Assembly: GCA_020852175.1 (NCBI GenBank)
Contig: JADZBH010000016.1
Span: 248,001 to 312,000, forward strand
Length of the DNA stretch: 64,000 nucleotides
Direction: 5' to 3'
DNA from: Bryobacterales bacterium
GTDB taxonomy: Bacteria > Acidobacteriota > Terriglobia > Bryobacterales > Bryobacteraceae
This document shows positions 50,632 through 60,316 of this stretch, piece after piece. The notes beneath the pieces were generated by a model, which made no database searches, was not told where the DNA came from, and saw only the letters and a list, made by a program, of their open reading frames with translations. Every line of letters starts with the position of its first letter. The first letter of the stretch is position 1. The position numbers were made by a program, and so were the translations under genes.

Positions 50632-52149
50632 GTGTTCCCTCGACGTAGCTTCCTCCAACTTCCCGCCGCGGCCTTCGCCCAGGCGGCTCTCGCTCAGACC
50701 CCCACACGCCCCAACGTCGTGATCATCTATGCCGACGACGCCGGCTATGGCGATGTCGGCTGCTATGGCGCCACGAAGGTGAAAACGCCGAACCTCGACC
50801 GCCTCGCCAGCCAGGGCATCCGCTTCACCGACGCCCACTCCTCGGCCGCCACCTGCACGCCCTCGCGCTACTCCCTGCTCACGGGAGACTATGCCTTCCG
50901 CCGCCGCGATGCCGTCATCCTGCCCGGCGATGCCCGCGCCCTCATCGAACCCGGCCACTTCACCCTGGCCACACTGTTTCAAAAGGCCGGTTATGAAACC
51001 GGCGCCGTCGGCAAATGGCACCTCGGCCTGGGCCGCGGCAACCTGGACTGGAACCATGCCATCTCCCCGGGCCCCAACGACATCGGATTCAACTACAGCT
51101 TCCTGATTCCGGCCACCGGCGACCGCGTTCCCTGCGTCTATGTCGAAAATGGCCGCGTCGTGGGCCTCGACCCCGCCGACCCCATCCGCGTGGACTACTC
51201 GAAGCCCACCGGGCCAGAGCCCACCGGCCGCGCAAACCCCGAGTTACTCAAACTCCATCCCAGCCATGGCCACGACATGTCCATCGTCAACGGAGTCTCC
51301 CGCATCGGGTATATGTCGGGCGGTAAGTCGGCCCTCTGGGTCGACGAAGACATGGCCGATACGATTACTAAGAAGGCTACCGATTTCATCGGCCGCAACG
51401 CCTCCAAGCCGTTTTTCCTTTACTTCGCCACGCACGACATACACGTTCCGCGGCTTCCCCACAAGCGCTTCCTGGGATCCACGCAGTGCGGCGTCCGCTG
51501 CGACGCCATGGCCGAACTGGACTGGTCCGTGGGCCAGATTCTCGATGCGCTCTCCCGCCACAAGCTCGACCGGAACACCATTGTCATTTTCACCAGCGAT
51601 AACGGGCCTGTCGTGGACGACGGCTACGAAGATGGCGCCGTGGAACACCTGAACGGACACACGCCCCACGGCGGCCTGCGCGGCGGTAAGTACAGCGCCT
51701 ATGAGGCGGGCACGCGCGTCCCGTTCATCGCCCGCTGGCCCGGCCCCATCAAGCCCCGCTCCACTTCGGACGCCCTCATCAGCCAGATCGACTTGCTGGC
51801 TACCTTCGCCGCCGTGCTGAAAACCGGACTGCCCAGCGACGCCGCCCTGGATAGCTTCAACTTACTCCCCGCCTTTACCGGCCGCTCCAGGCAGGGCCGC
51901 GAGTACCTGGTGCAACAGGCCCGCGGACTGACCATCCGCAAAGGAAACTGGAAGCTGGTTCCGCCCGGCGCCGAAACCCGCCGCGCCGCCGGACTGCCCA
52001 CGCGCACCGTCGACAACCCGCTGGAGTTGTTCGACCTGGCCCGTGATCGCGCCGAAACCGCCAACGTCGCCGCCGCCCACCCCGCCGTGGCCGCCAGCTT
52101 GACCGCCCTGCTCGCCAAGGTCCAGAAGGACGGCCGTACCCGCCCCTGA
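50632..52149 (+). CDS. Secreted sulfatase (arylsulfatase A family)
   Basis: A 505-residue type I sulfatase. The leader has RRSFL and a hydrophobic run to about residue 22, so Tat export is likely. The calcium/active-site start VVIIYADDAGYGDVG is followed by CTPSR, whose Cys (about residue 77) becomes formylglycine, then GKWHLG, TSDNGPV, and the ending LELFDLARDRAE typical of the family. It hydrolyses sulfate esters of sugars or aryl groups in the periplasm. The start is GTG 50632; ATGs at 50625 and 50628 are out of frame. A formylglycine-generating enzyme gene is not in the window. Confidence 0.93.
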   Translation: MFPRRSFLQLPAAAFAQAALAQTPTRPNVVIIYADDAGYGDVGCYGATKVKTPNLDRLASQGIRFTDAHSSAATCTPSRYSLLTGDYAFRRRDAVILPGDARALIEPGHFTLATLFQKAGYETGAVGKWHLGLGRGNLDWNHAISPGPNDIGFNYSFLIPATGDRVPCVYVENGRVVGLDPADPIRVDYSKPTGPEPTGRANPELLKLHPSHGHDMSIVNGVSRIGYMSGGKSALWVDEDMADTITKKATDFIGRNASKPFFLYFATHDIHVPRLPHKRFLGSTQCGVRCDAMAELDWSVGQILDALSRHKLDRNTIVIFTSDNGPVVDDGYEDGAVEHLNGHTPHGGLRGGKYSAYEAGTRVPFIARWPGPIKPRSTSDALISQIDLLATFAAVLKTGLPSDAALDSFNLLPAFTGRSRQGREYLVQQARGLTIRKGNWKLVPPGAETRRAAGLPTRTVDNPLELFDLARDRAETANVAAAHPAVAASLTALLAKVQKDGRTRP

Positions 52150-52352
52150 GCGGCCCGAACGCCCCTGTTTGTGGCACAATCGCAGCAGGATGGCCTGCGT
52201 CCCATCCTGCCTGGCTCCGGGCGCCGCCCCGCTCCTTCCCATGCGTGGTTCCGGTACTGAGTGGACTTCCGTACCGATTCCGCCGATAAGCATTCCAGGA
52301 GAGTGCGGAGATTTCATTCCAGCGCCATCTAGCGGCCCTCTTTCCGCGCCTG

Positions 52353-55300
52353 TTGGCCGGACGGCGAGCCCTTGGTGTGTGCGCGCTTCTGGTCTGTCTC
52401 GCCCCCTTCCCGGCGGGCGCCATCAATCCGCGTCTGCCCCCTTCCAGCTACCTGCTCGACCATTGGGGAGGCCGCGAAGGCTTTCCCGAGGAGTCGATTT
52501 CGGCGATCACCCAGACGCGCGATGGCTACCTTTGGATCGGCACCCCGGCCGGCATCATCCGTTATGACGGCCAGGATTTCACTCTATTCGACCGGTCGCA
52601 ACTACCCGGCGCGTCCTATTTCCGCGACCTTCAATTGACCGCCGCCGAGGATGGCAGCCTCTGGGCGTGGAACTATTTGGGAGAGGTGTGGCGCATGAAT
52701 CAGGGCCGGTTCGTGCGCCAGGCCGGAGAATCCGGCGACCCTCTGGGTCCCGTGCAATGGATGGGCCATGGCCGCCCGGGTTCCCTGCTGCTGGTCTCAC
52801 GAGGCGCCCTGTTCGAATGGAGCGGTGGCGCCTTCCGCAAGCTTCCCCTCTCGCTGGCGCCCTGGAACAGCCTCCTGTTGAGTTGCTACAGCGACCGTTC
52901 GGGCAAGTTCTGGCTCCGCCTCACCAATGGCGAACTGCTGCGCCTGGGCGCCAATGGCCGCGTCGAGTGGCAATCCCGCCTCGATGCTCCCGCTCAATCC
53001 ATGGTGCAGGACAAGGACGGCGTCTTCTGGATCGGCACCGCGGCCGGCGTCTACCGTCTCAAGGAGGGCCGCCTGGACCGCATCCTCGCCGGTGACGGAA
53101 GGCCCGACGCACTGGTCCGCCTCCGCACGGATGGAGCCGGCGTCGTCTGGATCGCATCGAGCGCAGGCGTGTGGCGCCACGCGGCCGGCCAGACCGCCCG
53201 CGTTTTTCCCCCTGCCGCCCTGGAGGGAGACGTCATCACGGCCACCTACATCGACCGCGAGGGCAGCCTCTGGCTGGGAGCCGTGCGGCGCGGCCTCTAC
53301 CGTGTGCGCGATTCCAAGTTCGCCAACTACCAAAGCGGCGTGGATATGCCCGAAGGCCAGATTTTCTCCACTCTGCTGGACTCCGGCGGCACGCTCTGGG
53401 CCGGTACGAACGATGCTTTACACAGGCGTCTTCCCAATGGCGATTGGCGCTCCTTTTCCACCGCCCAGGGCATTCCGCCCGGAGTGCTGCGGGGCGTCGA
53501 GGAGGATGCCCGAGGCCGGATCTGGGTCGCCTCGGATGGGGGCGCCGCAGTGCTCTTTCCCGGAGCCATGCCCGGCGTCTCACCCGGAACCATGCCCGTC
53601 CGCCACGCCCGCCGTTTGGCCGCGCCAGCCGGGCGGGAGCCCATTCGCGCGGTGGCGCGCGCCCGGCAGGGCGGCGTGTGGCTGGCCTCCACACAGGCCC
53701 TGTACTGGTCCGACGAGGTCACGCTGCGCGCCATCCCCTATCCGGACGGCATCGTCACGGGCAACCTCCGCACGCTGCTCGACCACCCCACGCTGGGCCT
53801 GCTGGCGGGCGGCCTGCGCGGCATCTTCCTCAGCTACCGCGACGGCGTCTGGACCCGGCTCGACAGGGATCCCCGCCTGACCATTTACAGTCTCCTGGCA
53901 GGCCGCCGCGGAGAGGTGTGGGCCGCCACATCCCGAGGGCTGGCCCGCTACACCGGGGACGGCCTCGAATTCATGCCAGTCGCCGACGGTCTCCATACGC
54001 CGGAGACCGAGTTCTACCAGGTGGCCGCCACGCCGGAGGAGATCTTTCTGGCCGGCCGGCGCAGCCTGCTCCGGGTCCGGTTGGATGCGAACGGCACGCC
54101 CCGGCCGGGCGAAACCCGGCAGTACGGCCTGCTGGATGGCATGAACAGCGCCAACTTCGGCGTTGTCCGGCAGGGCTTCCGCAGCCATGATCCCGGCGGC
54201 CCCATCTGGTTCGCCAACCTGACCGGCCTGCTCGCCATCGACCCCCGCCACATCCCCTCCAACCCACTGCCGCCCCCCGTGCACATCGGCCGCATCCTGG
54301 TGAATGGCCGCGAACTGCCCCTGTCCAGCGCCTCCCGCCTGCCGGCCAACACGGAGCGCCTGGAGATCAGCTTTGTCGCGCTCAGCCTGATCGAGCCGCG
54401 CGGCATCCGGTTCCGCTACCGCCTGCAAGGCAACGACGAACGCTGGATGGACGGCCGCCCCGGACAACCCGCCGTGTACACGCGCCTGGGCTCGGGAACC
54501 TACCGCTTCCAGGTCACGGCCACCAACAACGACGGCGTCTGGAACGATTCCGGCGCCACGCTCGACCTCGCCATCGTCCCTCACTTCCACGAAACCCTCT
54601 GGTTCCGCCTGGTGGTCCTGCTGGCCCTCGCCATCGCCGCTTTCCTGGCCGTCCGATGGCGCACGCGCTCGCTGCTGGCCCGTACGGCGGAGTTGGAAAG
54701 CCACGTCCGGGAGCGCACCATCGAGTTGGAGAGCGCCCGCAGCCAGGCCGAAGAGGCCGCGATGGCCAAGGGTGAGTTCCTGGCCACCATGAGCCATGAG
54801 ATCCGCACCCCGATGAATGGCGTGCTCGGCATGCTCAGCCTGCTCGAACAGACGCCGCTGAACCAGGAGCAGCGCCATTGCACGGATGTCATTGCCTCCT
54901 CCGGCAAGGCGTTGCTGGCCATCCTGAACGACATCCTCGACCTGTCCCGCATCGAGGCCGGCAAACTTCGCTTCGACCCGCAATCCGCCCACATCGCCGG
55001 TCTCTGCCGCGAGGTGGCCGAACTGTTCCGCATGCCCGCCGCCGCCAAGTCGCTCGATCTCTCCCTCGACTGGCAACCCGGCCTTCCGGACTGGTACCTC
55101 ACCGACGCCGCCCGCCTGCGCCAGATTCTGGTCAACCTGCTGGGCAACGCCGTCAAGTTCACCGAATCCGGATGGGTGCGCCTCGCGGTTGCCGGCGAAC
55201 CGGGCCCGGACGGCGTCTGGAATCTCTCGTTCACCGTCGCCGATTCCGGCATCGGCATTCCCGCTCCCGTGATCGGCCGCCTCTTCCAGAAGTTCAGCCA

Positions 55301-55892
55301 GGCCGATTCTTCCTCGGCCCGGAAGTATGGCGGCACCGGGCTCGGCCTGGCCATCTCGCACAGCCTCGCCGAACGGATGGACGGCAGCCTGGGTGTTGAA
55401 AGCGAGCCCGGCGCCGGTTCCCGTTTCACGCTGCGCCTGCCGCTGCCCGCCGCCAAAGCTCCTGACCAGCCGCAACCCATCACGTCCGGTTTGCTGCCCG
55501 CCGGCGCCTTCGGAGCCGTGCTGCTGGTGGAAGACAATCCCGTGAACGCGCTTGTCGCACAGCGCATGCTGTCCGCGCTCGGCATGTCCGCCGAGACCGC
55601 CGTCAACGGGCACGAGGCCATCGAAGCCTTCCGCCGCCGTTCCTATGGCCTGATCCTCATGGATTGCCAGATGCCCGGCATGGACGGCTTTGAAGCCACC
55701 CGCCGCATCCGCGAAACCGGCTCCGGCTTCCAGCCCATCATCATCGCCATGACGGCCAATGCCATGGCCGGCGACCGGGAACGCTGTCTGGCCGCCGGGA
55801 TGGACGACTACATCTCCAAGCCCATCCTCTTCGAGGCCTTCTCCGCGCTGCTGGCCGTCTGGAGCCGGAAACCGGGCCGGGTCGCCTCCTGA
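52353..55892 (+). CDS. Hybrid two-component sensor kinase with periplasmic propeller
   Basis: A 1179-residue sensor: signal helix (about 1-23), a two-component-regulator propeller of 14-bladed type (about 35-640, repeats such as [21 protein letters not shown] and [16 protein letters not shown]), a Y_Y_Y domain (about 680-745), one membrane helix (753-771), a HisKA domain with His815 in [10 protein letters not shown], HATPase_c ([22 protein letters not shown]) and a receiver with Asp1104 in [13 protein letters not shown]. There is no DNA-binding output domain. It probably senses polysaccharide fragments. TTG 52353 is the first standard start; an upstream frame is open to 52290 with AGGAG at 52297, so an unusual ATT start is possible. 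Confidence 0.92.
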   Translation: MAGRRALGVCALLVCLAPFPAGAINPRLPPSSYLLDHWGGREGFPEESISAITQTRDGYLWIGTPAGIIRYDGQDFTLFDRSQLPGASYFRDLQLTAAEDGSLWAWNYLGEVWRMNQGRFVRQAGESGDPLGPVQWMGHGRPGSLLLVSRGALFEWSGGAFRKLPLSLAPWNSLLLSCYSDRSGKFWLRLTNGELLRLGANGRVEWQSRLDAPAQSMVQDKDGVFWIGTAAGVYRLKEGRLDRILAGDGRPDALVRLRTDGAGVVWIASSAGVWRHAAGQTARVFPPAALEGDVITATYIDREGSLWLGAVRRGLYRVRDSKFANYQSGVDMPEGQIFSTLLDSGGTLWAGTNDALHRRLPNGDWRSFSTAQGIPPGVLRGVEEDARGRIWVASDGGAAVLFPGAMPGVSPGTMPVRHARRLAAPAGREPIRAVARARQGGVWLASTQALYWSDEVTLRAIPYPDGIVTGNLRTLLDHPTLGLLAGGLRGIFLSYRDGVWTRLDRDPRLTIYSLLAGRRGEVWAATSRGLARYTGDGLEFMPVADGLHTPETEFYQVAATPEEIFLAGRRSLLRVRLDANGTPRPGETRQYGLLDGMNSANFGVVRQGFRSHDPGGPIWFANLTGLLAIDPRHIPSNPLPPPVHIGRILVNGRELPLSSASRLPANTERLEISFVALSLIEPRGIRFRYRLQGNDERWMDGRPGQPAVYTRLGSGTYRFQVTATNNDGVWNDSGATLDLAIVPHFHETLWFRLVVLLALAIAAFLAVRWRTRSLLARTAELESHVRERTIELESARSQAEEAAMAKGEFLATMSHEIRTPMNGVLGMLSLLEQTPLNQEQRHCTDVIASSGKALLAILNDILDLSRIEAGKLRFDPQSAHIAGLCREVAELFRMPAAAKSLDLSLDWQPGLPDWYLTDAARLRQILVNLLGNAVKFTESGWVRLAVAGEPGPDGVWNLSFTVADSGIGIPAPVIGRLFQKFSQADSSSARKYGGTGLGLAISHSLAERMDGSLGVESEPGAGSRFTLRLPLPAAKAPDQPQPITSGLLPAGAFGAVLLVEDNPVNALVAQRMLSALGMSAETAVNGHEAIEAFRRRSYGLILMDCQMPGMDGFEATRRIRETGSGFQPIIIAMTANAMAGDRERCLAAGMDDYISKPILFEAFSALLAVWSRKPGRVAS

Positions 55893-55927
55893 ACGCCCGC
55901 CCCGTCTTCGGCCCGCGCCCGTTTCGA

Positions 55928-55933
55928 TACAAT
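55928..55933 (+). promoter_or_regulatory. TACAAT box, 7 bases before ATG 55941
   Basis: A -10-like hexamer, at the spacing expected for a leaderless transcript of the cyclase-family gene. The 48-base spacer after the kinase gene contains no other signal. Confidence 0.45.
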
Positions 55934-55940
55934 CCCACCC

Positions 55941-56948
55941 ATGCGCACGCTACCGCTTCTGCTTCTGCTCGCCCTTCCGCTCCTTTCCCAGTCCTCGCCG
56001 TTGCGCGGCTGGACCCCGGGCAAAGGCTTCGGCTGGGTCTGGGGTCCCGCCGACGAAATCGGAGCCCTCAACGCGGCCGCCCATCCCGCCTACGTCCTCC
56101 CGGCGCTTCAGTCCATCCGCACGGGACGCACCTTCGACCTCGGCGTCGCCATCGATGCCAGTTCCTATAAGTGGCCCGGCCATTCGCCCACCAGCCTGGT
56201 CACCTTCCGGAGTCCCGAGCAGATCAAGCGCGACCCCGCCGCCAACCCCTTCGCGAAACACCCCCGCGGCCTCGCCTGGCACTCCCTGGCGCTTTATCTT
56301 TCCGACAACGTGGGTACGCAAATCGACGGCCTCGGACACATCACCACCGGCGCCGACAACCACTGGTACAACGGCTTCAAGGAAGCTCAACACGGCACCA
56401 ACTCCGGCATCGCCCGCGCCGGAGCCGATACGATTCCGCCCGTCATCCTGCGCGGCGTCCTGATCGACGTGGCGGGTTGGAAGGGCGTCGAGGCGCTGCC
56501 GGCCAACTTCGCCATCGGCCCCGGCGAACTGCAGGCCGCGCTGGCCCGGCAGAACGTCACGCTCGCGCCCGGCGATGCCGTCTTTATCCGGACGGGCACT
56601 CTCCGTTATTGGGGCGAAAACGGCGCGGACCACGCCAAACTCGCCGCCCACGACTCAGCCGGACTCACGCTGGCCGGGGCCAAATGGCTGGTCGAACAGA
56701 AGGGCGTGCTCTTCATTGGCGGCGATACCAGCGGCGTCGAGGTGGGCGTGGATCCCACGCTGCCGCCGGAGGTCTCCAACGCCGTCCACGAGTATCTGCT
56801 CGTCGAGCAGGGCGTCCATATTGGCGAGTTCCACAACCTCGAAGCCCTGGCCGCCAACAAGGTCTACCGGTTCGTCTACATCGCCGCCACGAACCGTCTC
56901 CGCGGGGCCGTCGCCGGCACCGCCCTCCGCCCCATCGCCATCGAGTGA
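55941..56948 (+). CDS. Cyclase-family metal hydrolase (PF04199-like), secreted
   Basis: A 335-residue exported protein with a signal peptide to about residue 18. It belongs to the kynurenine formamidase/isatin hydrolase-like family: WGPADEIGALNAA, the zinc motif region DNVGTQIDGLGH (residues about 128-139), GVLIDVAGWKG, RTGTLRYW and FIGGDTSGVEV. Compared with the family pattern HxGTHxDxxxH, the first His is Asn and the second is Gln, while Asp and the last His remain, so metal binding must differ. Substrate unknown. Confidence 0.82.
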   Translation: MRTLPLLLLLALPLLSQSSPLRGWTPGKGFGWVWGPADEIGALNAAAHPAYVLPALQSIRTGRTFDLGVAIDASSYKWPGHSPTSLVTFRSPEQIKRDPAANPFAKHPRGLAWHSLALYLSDNVGTQIDGLGHITTGADNHWYNGFKEAQHGTNSGIARAGADTIPPVILRGVLIDVAGWKGVEALPANFAIGPGELQAALARQNVTLAPGDAVFIRTGTLRYWGENGADHAKLAAHDSAGLTLAGAKWLVEQKGVLFIGGDTSGVEVGVDPTLPPEVSNAVHEYLLVEQGVHIGEFHNLEALAANKVYRFVYIAATNRLRGAVAGTALRPIAIE

Positions 56949-57021
56949 GCGGAGGAGGGCGGACAACCGCGGCGACTAAAGAGGAGCGGGGGTGGCTGAG
57001 CAGCCGTAGGTGGAACTTCCG

Positions 57022-57738
57022 CTAAGGGAACATGGTCGACAGCCGTGCATTGTCACACGCCGAAGGGGCTGTGGGGATGTTTTCGTATGGGCCCATGATC
57101 GTCGTGGCGTTACAACTGTTGCAATCGGCCAGCCCCATGAGATGACCGATCTCGTGTACGAGGGTTTGAGTCATGTAGGTGTTGACGGTTTCTTTAATTT
57201 CTATGATCCCATCACTGCCCCTATAGTCATCCGTTACGCCGTCGTTATTGTAGTCCACGGCCAACATGCTGGTAGTTGCCGCTGTCGCTGAAACATTCGC
57301 GGGGAAGGCGCTGCTACTCAGCCTCTTGATCTCAATTGAGAATGGTTCGTACCCATAGGTCGTAAAGTAGACTCTTGTGAAGTTCAGGTTGGATCCGTTG
57401 GCGGTCTTGGCGCTTGTCCAATTCGCCAGCGCCGTCTCCATTGCTGTAATCTGGCCTCCGGTAAAATTGAAATCGCCTCCTCCGGTCAAGGGGCAATCGC
57501 TCGAGTCCGGACCATAGTCACAGTAGACATACTTGATTCCGCTGGACGTCATTGCCCGCCATGAACCTTCCCAATACACCCTGGTTCCATACTTCGGAAA
57601 GGCGCTGTAATATCCGGAAGTAGTAATGCTTCCGGACTGGTTGGTTCCTAGGACGCAACTCTGGGCAGTGAGGACCACGGAGAAGGCATGTACAATCATC
57701 ATCGGGGCGGCGAAGATCTTGACTCGTGATACAATCAT
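57022..57738 (-). CDS. Matrixin-like zinc metalloprotease, secreted
   Basis: A 238-residue exported protein (signal peptide to about residue 26, then a Ser/Thr/Gly-rich region). Its zinc motif is HEIGHLMGLADC with two histidines and an Asp in place of the third His, then a Met-turn-like TTIMGPYEN, in the metzincin (matrixin/astacin-like) style. It is a probable extracellular peptidase. The base composition is less GC-rich than neighbours, and the start has AGGAGC a few bases upstream. It is followed upstream by another low-GC secreted-protein gene 26 bases away. Confidence 0.75.
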   Translation of the reverse strand: MIVSRVKIFAAPMMIVHAFSVVLTAQSCVLGTNQSGSITTSGYYSAFPKYGTRVYWEGSWRAMTSSGIKYVYCDYGPDSSDCPLTGGGDFNFTGGQITAMETALANWTSAKTANGSNLNFTRVYFTTYGYEPFSIEIKRLSSSAFPANVSATAATTSMLAVDYNNDGVTDDYRGSDGIIEIKETVNTYMTQTLVHEIGHLMGLADCNSCNATTIMGPYENIPTAPSACDNARLSTMFP

Positions 57739-57764
57739 TCCCTTGCTCCTATTGTGTGGTTATG

Positions 57765-58454
57765 TTATCGGTTCAGTTTTGCCTTGATGAGGCGCAGGAC
57801 TTCCACCTTGGAAATCCCTGCATACTGGGACGTTCCGCTATGTCGGCGGCCAATATCGTCCGGACAGACCGGCCTTAGCGCACCATCCTCGATCAGCCAC
57901 AGTTTGATATAGTCAAACGTCTCCAGGGTTGGCTCGTAGATTAGGAATAATAAGTATTCTTTTCTATTCGTGGGCACGACATCGTTCGTGATGCGGTGCT
58001 TGACTTCGTGGCCGTCTAATAATTGTGCCGCCCCGCCAGCACGAGCCAGAGTCATGGAAAGGCCCGGGCGCACCACCGTCGGCGCTGATATCTTGAGAAC
58101 TTCCGTCACATTGACCTTGTATTCAGTATATATTCCTTTTCGGTCTTCACTTAGGAATGGTTGAACGTCCGTTACCGTGCCCACCACGACTGTATCGGCT
58201 TCCTGGATGGGCAGTTCGGGAAAGTTGGTAAATTTGTAGCTGACCGATGGATATCCAACGCCGGATGGGAACGGTTCCAACATCGAGTAGGGAAGCCGTA
58301 CGTTGAAGCGCTTGTTGCGAGCCGCTCGTATGGCCGGAAGTACGTTGTCCTCGCTTGGCCGTAGGATTCGGGCGGTTGTGTTGCCACCGCTTACTTGTTG
58401 TGCGCCAAGAAGTCCACTAACCGCCAGGAATAGACAATAAAACAGTAATAACAT
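57765..58454 (-). CDS. Secreted hypothetical protein
   Basis: A 229-residue exported protein: signal peptide of about 20 residues (MLLLFYCLFLAVSGLLGAQ) and a globular part I cannot assign, containing ADTVVVGTVTDVQPFLS and YTEYKVNVTEVLK strands, an OB- or lipocalin-like impression only. ATG 58454 is preferred over 58481 because GGAGG lies 10 bases upstream. Lower GC than the rest of the window. It precedes the matrixin-like gene and may be its partner. Confidence 0.65.
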   Translation of the reverse strand: MLLLFYCLFLAVSGLLGAQQVSGGNTTARILRPSEDNVLPAIRAARNKRFNVRLPYSMLEPFPSGVGYPSVSYKFTNFPELPIQEADTVVVGTVTDVQPFLSEDRKGIYTEYKVNVTEVLKISAPTVVRPGLSMTLARAGGAAQLLDGHEVKHRITNDVVPTNRKEYLLFLIYEPTLETFDYIKLWLIEDGALRPVCPDDIGRRHSGTSQYAGISKVEVLRLIKAKLNR

Positions 58455-58481
58455 TGAAGACGTACCTCCATCTGATAGCAA

Positions 58482-58714
58482 TTTGCAGCGGCTGGCCTAA
58501 TCATTCCTTCTGCGAATTTTCCGTGCTAATCTGCGTTGCCTCTGACAAAGGTCACAGATTATATATCACAACAAAAAAAACTAAATCAATAGGAAATATT
58601 GAAAAAATTGATGAAATCGATAATTTCATCGGCAATATTGAGATTTATGTCAACAGCCAACATGAACCAGACTCAGTCGGTTCGTGGAAGGTGCGGCGCG
58701 GGAGGTCTGAAACC
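58482..58714. other. AT-rich spacer
   Basis: 233 bases, of which 58560-58660 are strikingly AT-rich for this genome. It contains A- and T-rich tracts, two AATATTGA repeats, the palindrome CAATATTG and a perfect hairpin at 58610-58630. It could hold promoters for the minus-strand secreted-protein pair, or be a transfer scar. The plus-strand open frame across it shows no protein features. Confidence 0.5.
58610..58630. repeat. Perfect inverted repeat GATGAAAT-CGATA-ATTTCATC
   Basis: Eight-base arms around a 5-base loop inside the AT-rich spacer, upstream of the secreted-protein operon that reads leftward and downstream of mtgA, which also reads leftward. It may be an operator or a weak terminator of mtgA; no T-tract follows. 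Confidence 0.4.
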
Positions 58715-59491
58715 TCACCACCCCATCGCCGCCATCCGCCGTTCAATCACCCCAGCGTACCTGTCCATTCGCGCCGGACGCCGCCGCCGGGGCGAGGGAA
58801 TCACCGCCGCCAGGCGCGCCGCCTGATCCCGGCTCAACGCCGCCGCGCTCGTCCGGTAGTGATAACGCGCCGCCGCCTCGGCCCCGTATACCCCCGGCCC
58901 CCATTCGATCACGTTCAGATACAACTCGAGCACGCGCTGCTTGCCCAGAATCCAGTCCGCCGCCGGAGCCAGCCCGAACTCGGCCGCCTTACGCAGAGGA
59001 TTCCCGTGCGTCGTGAAAAACAGATTCTTCACTAATTGTTGCGTGATCGTCGAGCCGCCCCGCAGCCCTTCGCCGTCTTCCACAACATCCTCATAGATCT
59101 TCCCCAACTCAGCGAAGTCGATCCCGTGATGCTGATAGAACCTTCCATCCTCGGCCGCGATCACCGCATGTTGCAATTGCGGCGAGATACGCCGCAGGGC
59201 CGCACCCTCCCGCCGCTTCTCATATTTGCCCTTTGCGAACCATGACTCCACGCGCCGCTGCGCCTGCACCATCGTCACCGGCGGCATCACCCACTTCATC
59301 AGCACCAGCGACAGCAGGCACGCCGCCACCCAGGCCGCCAACAGCGCCAGCGTCCACCGCAGCGCCCGCGTCCACCAGCGTCCCCGCCCGCCGATGCGCC
59401 GCCAAACGGTTCCGCCAGCGGCCCCCCGGCGCACACCTTTCCTGTTCGAGCCGCTTGCTTTCGAGCCGCCCGCGCGTCCGCGCGACTTCAT
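58715..59491 (-). CDS. mtgA: Monofunctional biosynthetic peptidoglycan transglycosylase
   Basis: GT51 enzyme of 258 residues polymerising lipid II into glycan strands at the outer face of the inner membrane. A basic N-terminal region is followed by one membrane helix (about 46-66), then the catalytic Glu in AAEDGRFYQHHG, GGSTITQQLVKNLF, a LELYLNVIEWGPGVYG motif and a C-terminal IPSPRRRRP end. No transpeptidase domain, so it complements the class A PBP at 17275. It has 7 bases to the next gene upstream, in one operon. Confidence 0.94.
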   Translation of the reverse strand: MKSRGRAGGSKASGSNRKGVRRGAAGGTVWRRIGGRGRWWTRALRWTLALLAAWVAACLLSLVLMKWVMPPVTMVQAQRRVESWFAKGKYEKRREGAALRRISPQLQHAVIAAEDGRFYQHHGIDFAELGKIYEDVVEDGEGLRGGSTITQQLVKNLFFTTHGNPLRKAAEFGLAPAADWILGKQRVLELYLNVIEWGPGVYGAEAAARYHYRTSAAALSRDQAARLAAVIPSPRRRRPARMDRYAGVIERRMAAMGW

Positions 59492-59498
59492 CGCGTCC

Positions 59499-59903
59499 TC
59501 AGTTCTTTTTCTGCTCTTCCAACTGCAGGTTGATCACCGGGTTCTGCCGCGAATCGTACACGCTCAGCGTCTTCTTGTCGCTCGATGCGCCCTTGAACTC
59601 CGCCCTCAACTCGTAATCCACGTTCTTCCCCAACCCGTGGAAAAAGTAGTTCCCGTCCGCCTTGGTGATGTAGCTTCTCACCCGCAGCGTCCGCGTATCC
59701 TTCAACTGCACCACCGCGCCGTCGGCCGGCTCGCCGTTGGCGCCCCGCACCGTTCCCGATACGCTCCTCGTCTGCTCTTCCTTCTCCTTGTCCCGCTTGT
59801 CCCCCTTGAACAACGGGGGCGGATTCTGGCCGGGCGCCGGCGATTGCTGGGCCATGCCCGCCAACGCACCACTGATCAGCAGAGCTATTAGTCGCAACTT
59901 CAT
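59499..59903 (-). CDS. Secreted carboxypeptidase-regulatory-like protein
   Basis: A 134-residue exported protein (signal peptide about 1-18). After a charged linker (FKGDKRDKEKEEQ) it has one carboxypeptidase regulatory-like fold: RSVSGTVRGANGEPADGAVV, then ADGNYFFHGLGKNVDYELRA, ending in a Lys/Gln-rich tail. Such domains are beta-sandwiches that mediate binding in secreted or outer-membrane proteins. Its ATG overlaps the end of the next gene upstream by four bases, and both encode the same fold. Confidence 0.8.
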   Translation of the reverse strand: MKLRLIALLISGALAGMAQQSPAPGQNPPPLFKGDKRDKEKEEQTRSVSGTVRGANGEPADGAVVQLKDTRTLRVRSYITKADGNYFFHGLGKNVDYELRAEFKGASSDKKTLSVYDSRQNPVINLQLEEQKKN

Positions 59904-60316
59904 TTCTTCTCCAACTTCATGATGATCGATAGTTCTTTCCGCTCGTCAATGCCCACGTCCACCTGATTTTCCACCGGTTCATGGCCATCGGCCCGCACCC
60001 GCACCGCATACCGCCCTTCGGCCGCCGGCACACGGAAGGCGAACTCGCCCCGCGAATCCGTGCGCCCCTTCCACTCCTTCTTCTTCCGCCCCTCCACCTC
60101 CCACACCACCACTACTTCGACGCCCGCGAACGAAAATCCCGTTTCACGAAACACCGAACCCGCGATCACCCCCATCGGCGGCGCGGGTTTCTCTTTCTTC
60201 TGTTTGCCCGCCGCCGCGCCCGCGCTCATCCATCCCAGCGCGCCCAGCGCGAGTGCCGCCCACCTTCTCCGGCCAAGGACCCTACCACTCTTCCTCGTCC
60301 TCGTCCTCTTCTTCAT
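59900..60316 (-). CDS. Secreted carboxypeptidase-regulatory-like protein, second copy
   Basis: A protein of 138 residues from ATG 60316: a very basic n-region (KKRTRTRK, then RRRW), a hydrophobic signal (WAALALGALGWMSAGAAAG), then a regulatory-like beta-sandwich (GVIAGSVFRETGFSFAGVEVVV, GRTDSRGEFAFRVPAAEGRYAV). It overlaps the previous gene by 35 bases in a different frame: the DNA that encodes that gene's acidic tail encodes this protein's basic leader. The start is not certain, as no other start lies before the signal. Paralogue of the gene at 59499. Confidence 0.7.
   Translation of the reverse strand: MKKRTRTRKSGRVLGRRRWAALALGALGWMSAGAAAGKQKKEKPAPPMGVIAGSVFRETGFSFAGVEVVVVWEVEGRKKKEWKGRTDSRGEFAFRVPAAEGRYAVRVRADGHEPVENQVDVGIDERKELSIIMKLEKK

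Noticed and set aside
52169..52567. A 132-codon frame upstream of and overlapping the sensor kinase start
   Set aside because: Pro/Ser/Arg-rich shadow; the CACAAT and ATG 52190 ahead of it are suggestive, but the frame overlaps the kinase signal peptide.
53580..55613. A 677-codon minus-strand open frame opposite the hybrid kinase
   Set aside because: It is a shadow produced by the high-GC third positions of the kinase gene; it shows no domain or hydrophobic pattern, whereas the plus-strand frame has all kinase and receiver motifs.
58454..59035. A 193-codon plus-strand frame over the AT-rich spacer and mtgA
   Set aside because: It runs antisense through mtgA and changes composition abruptly at the spacer edge.
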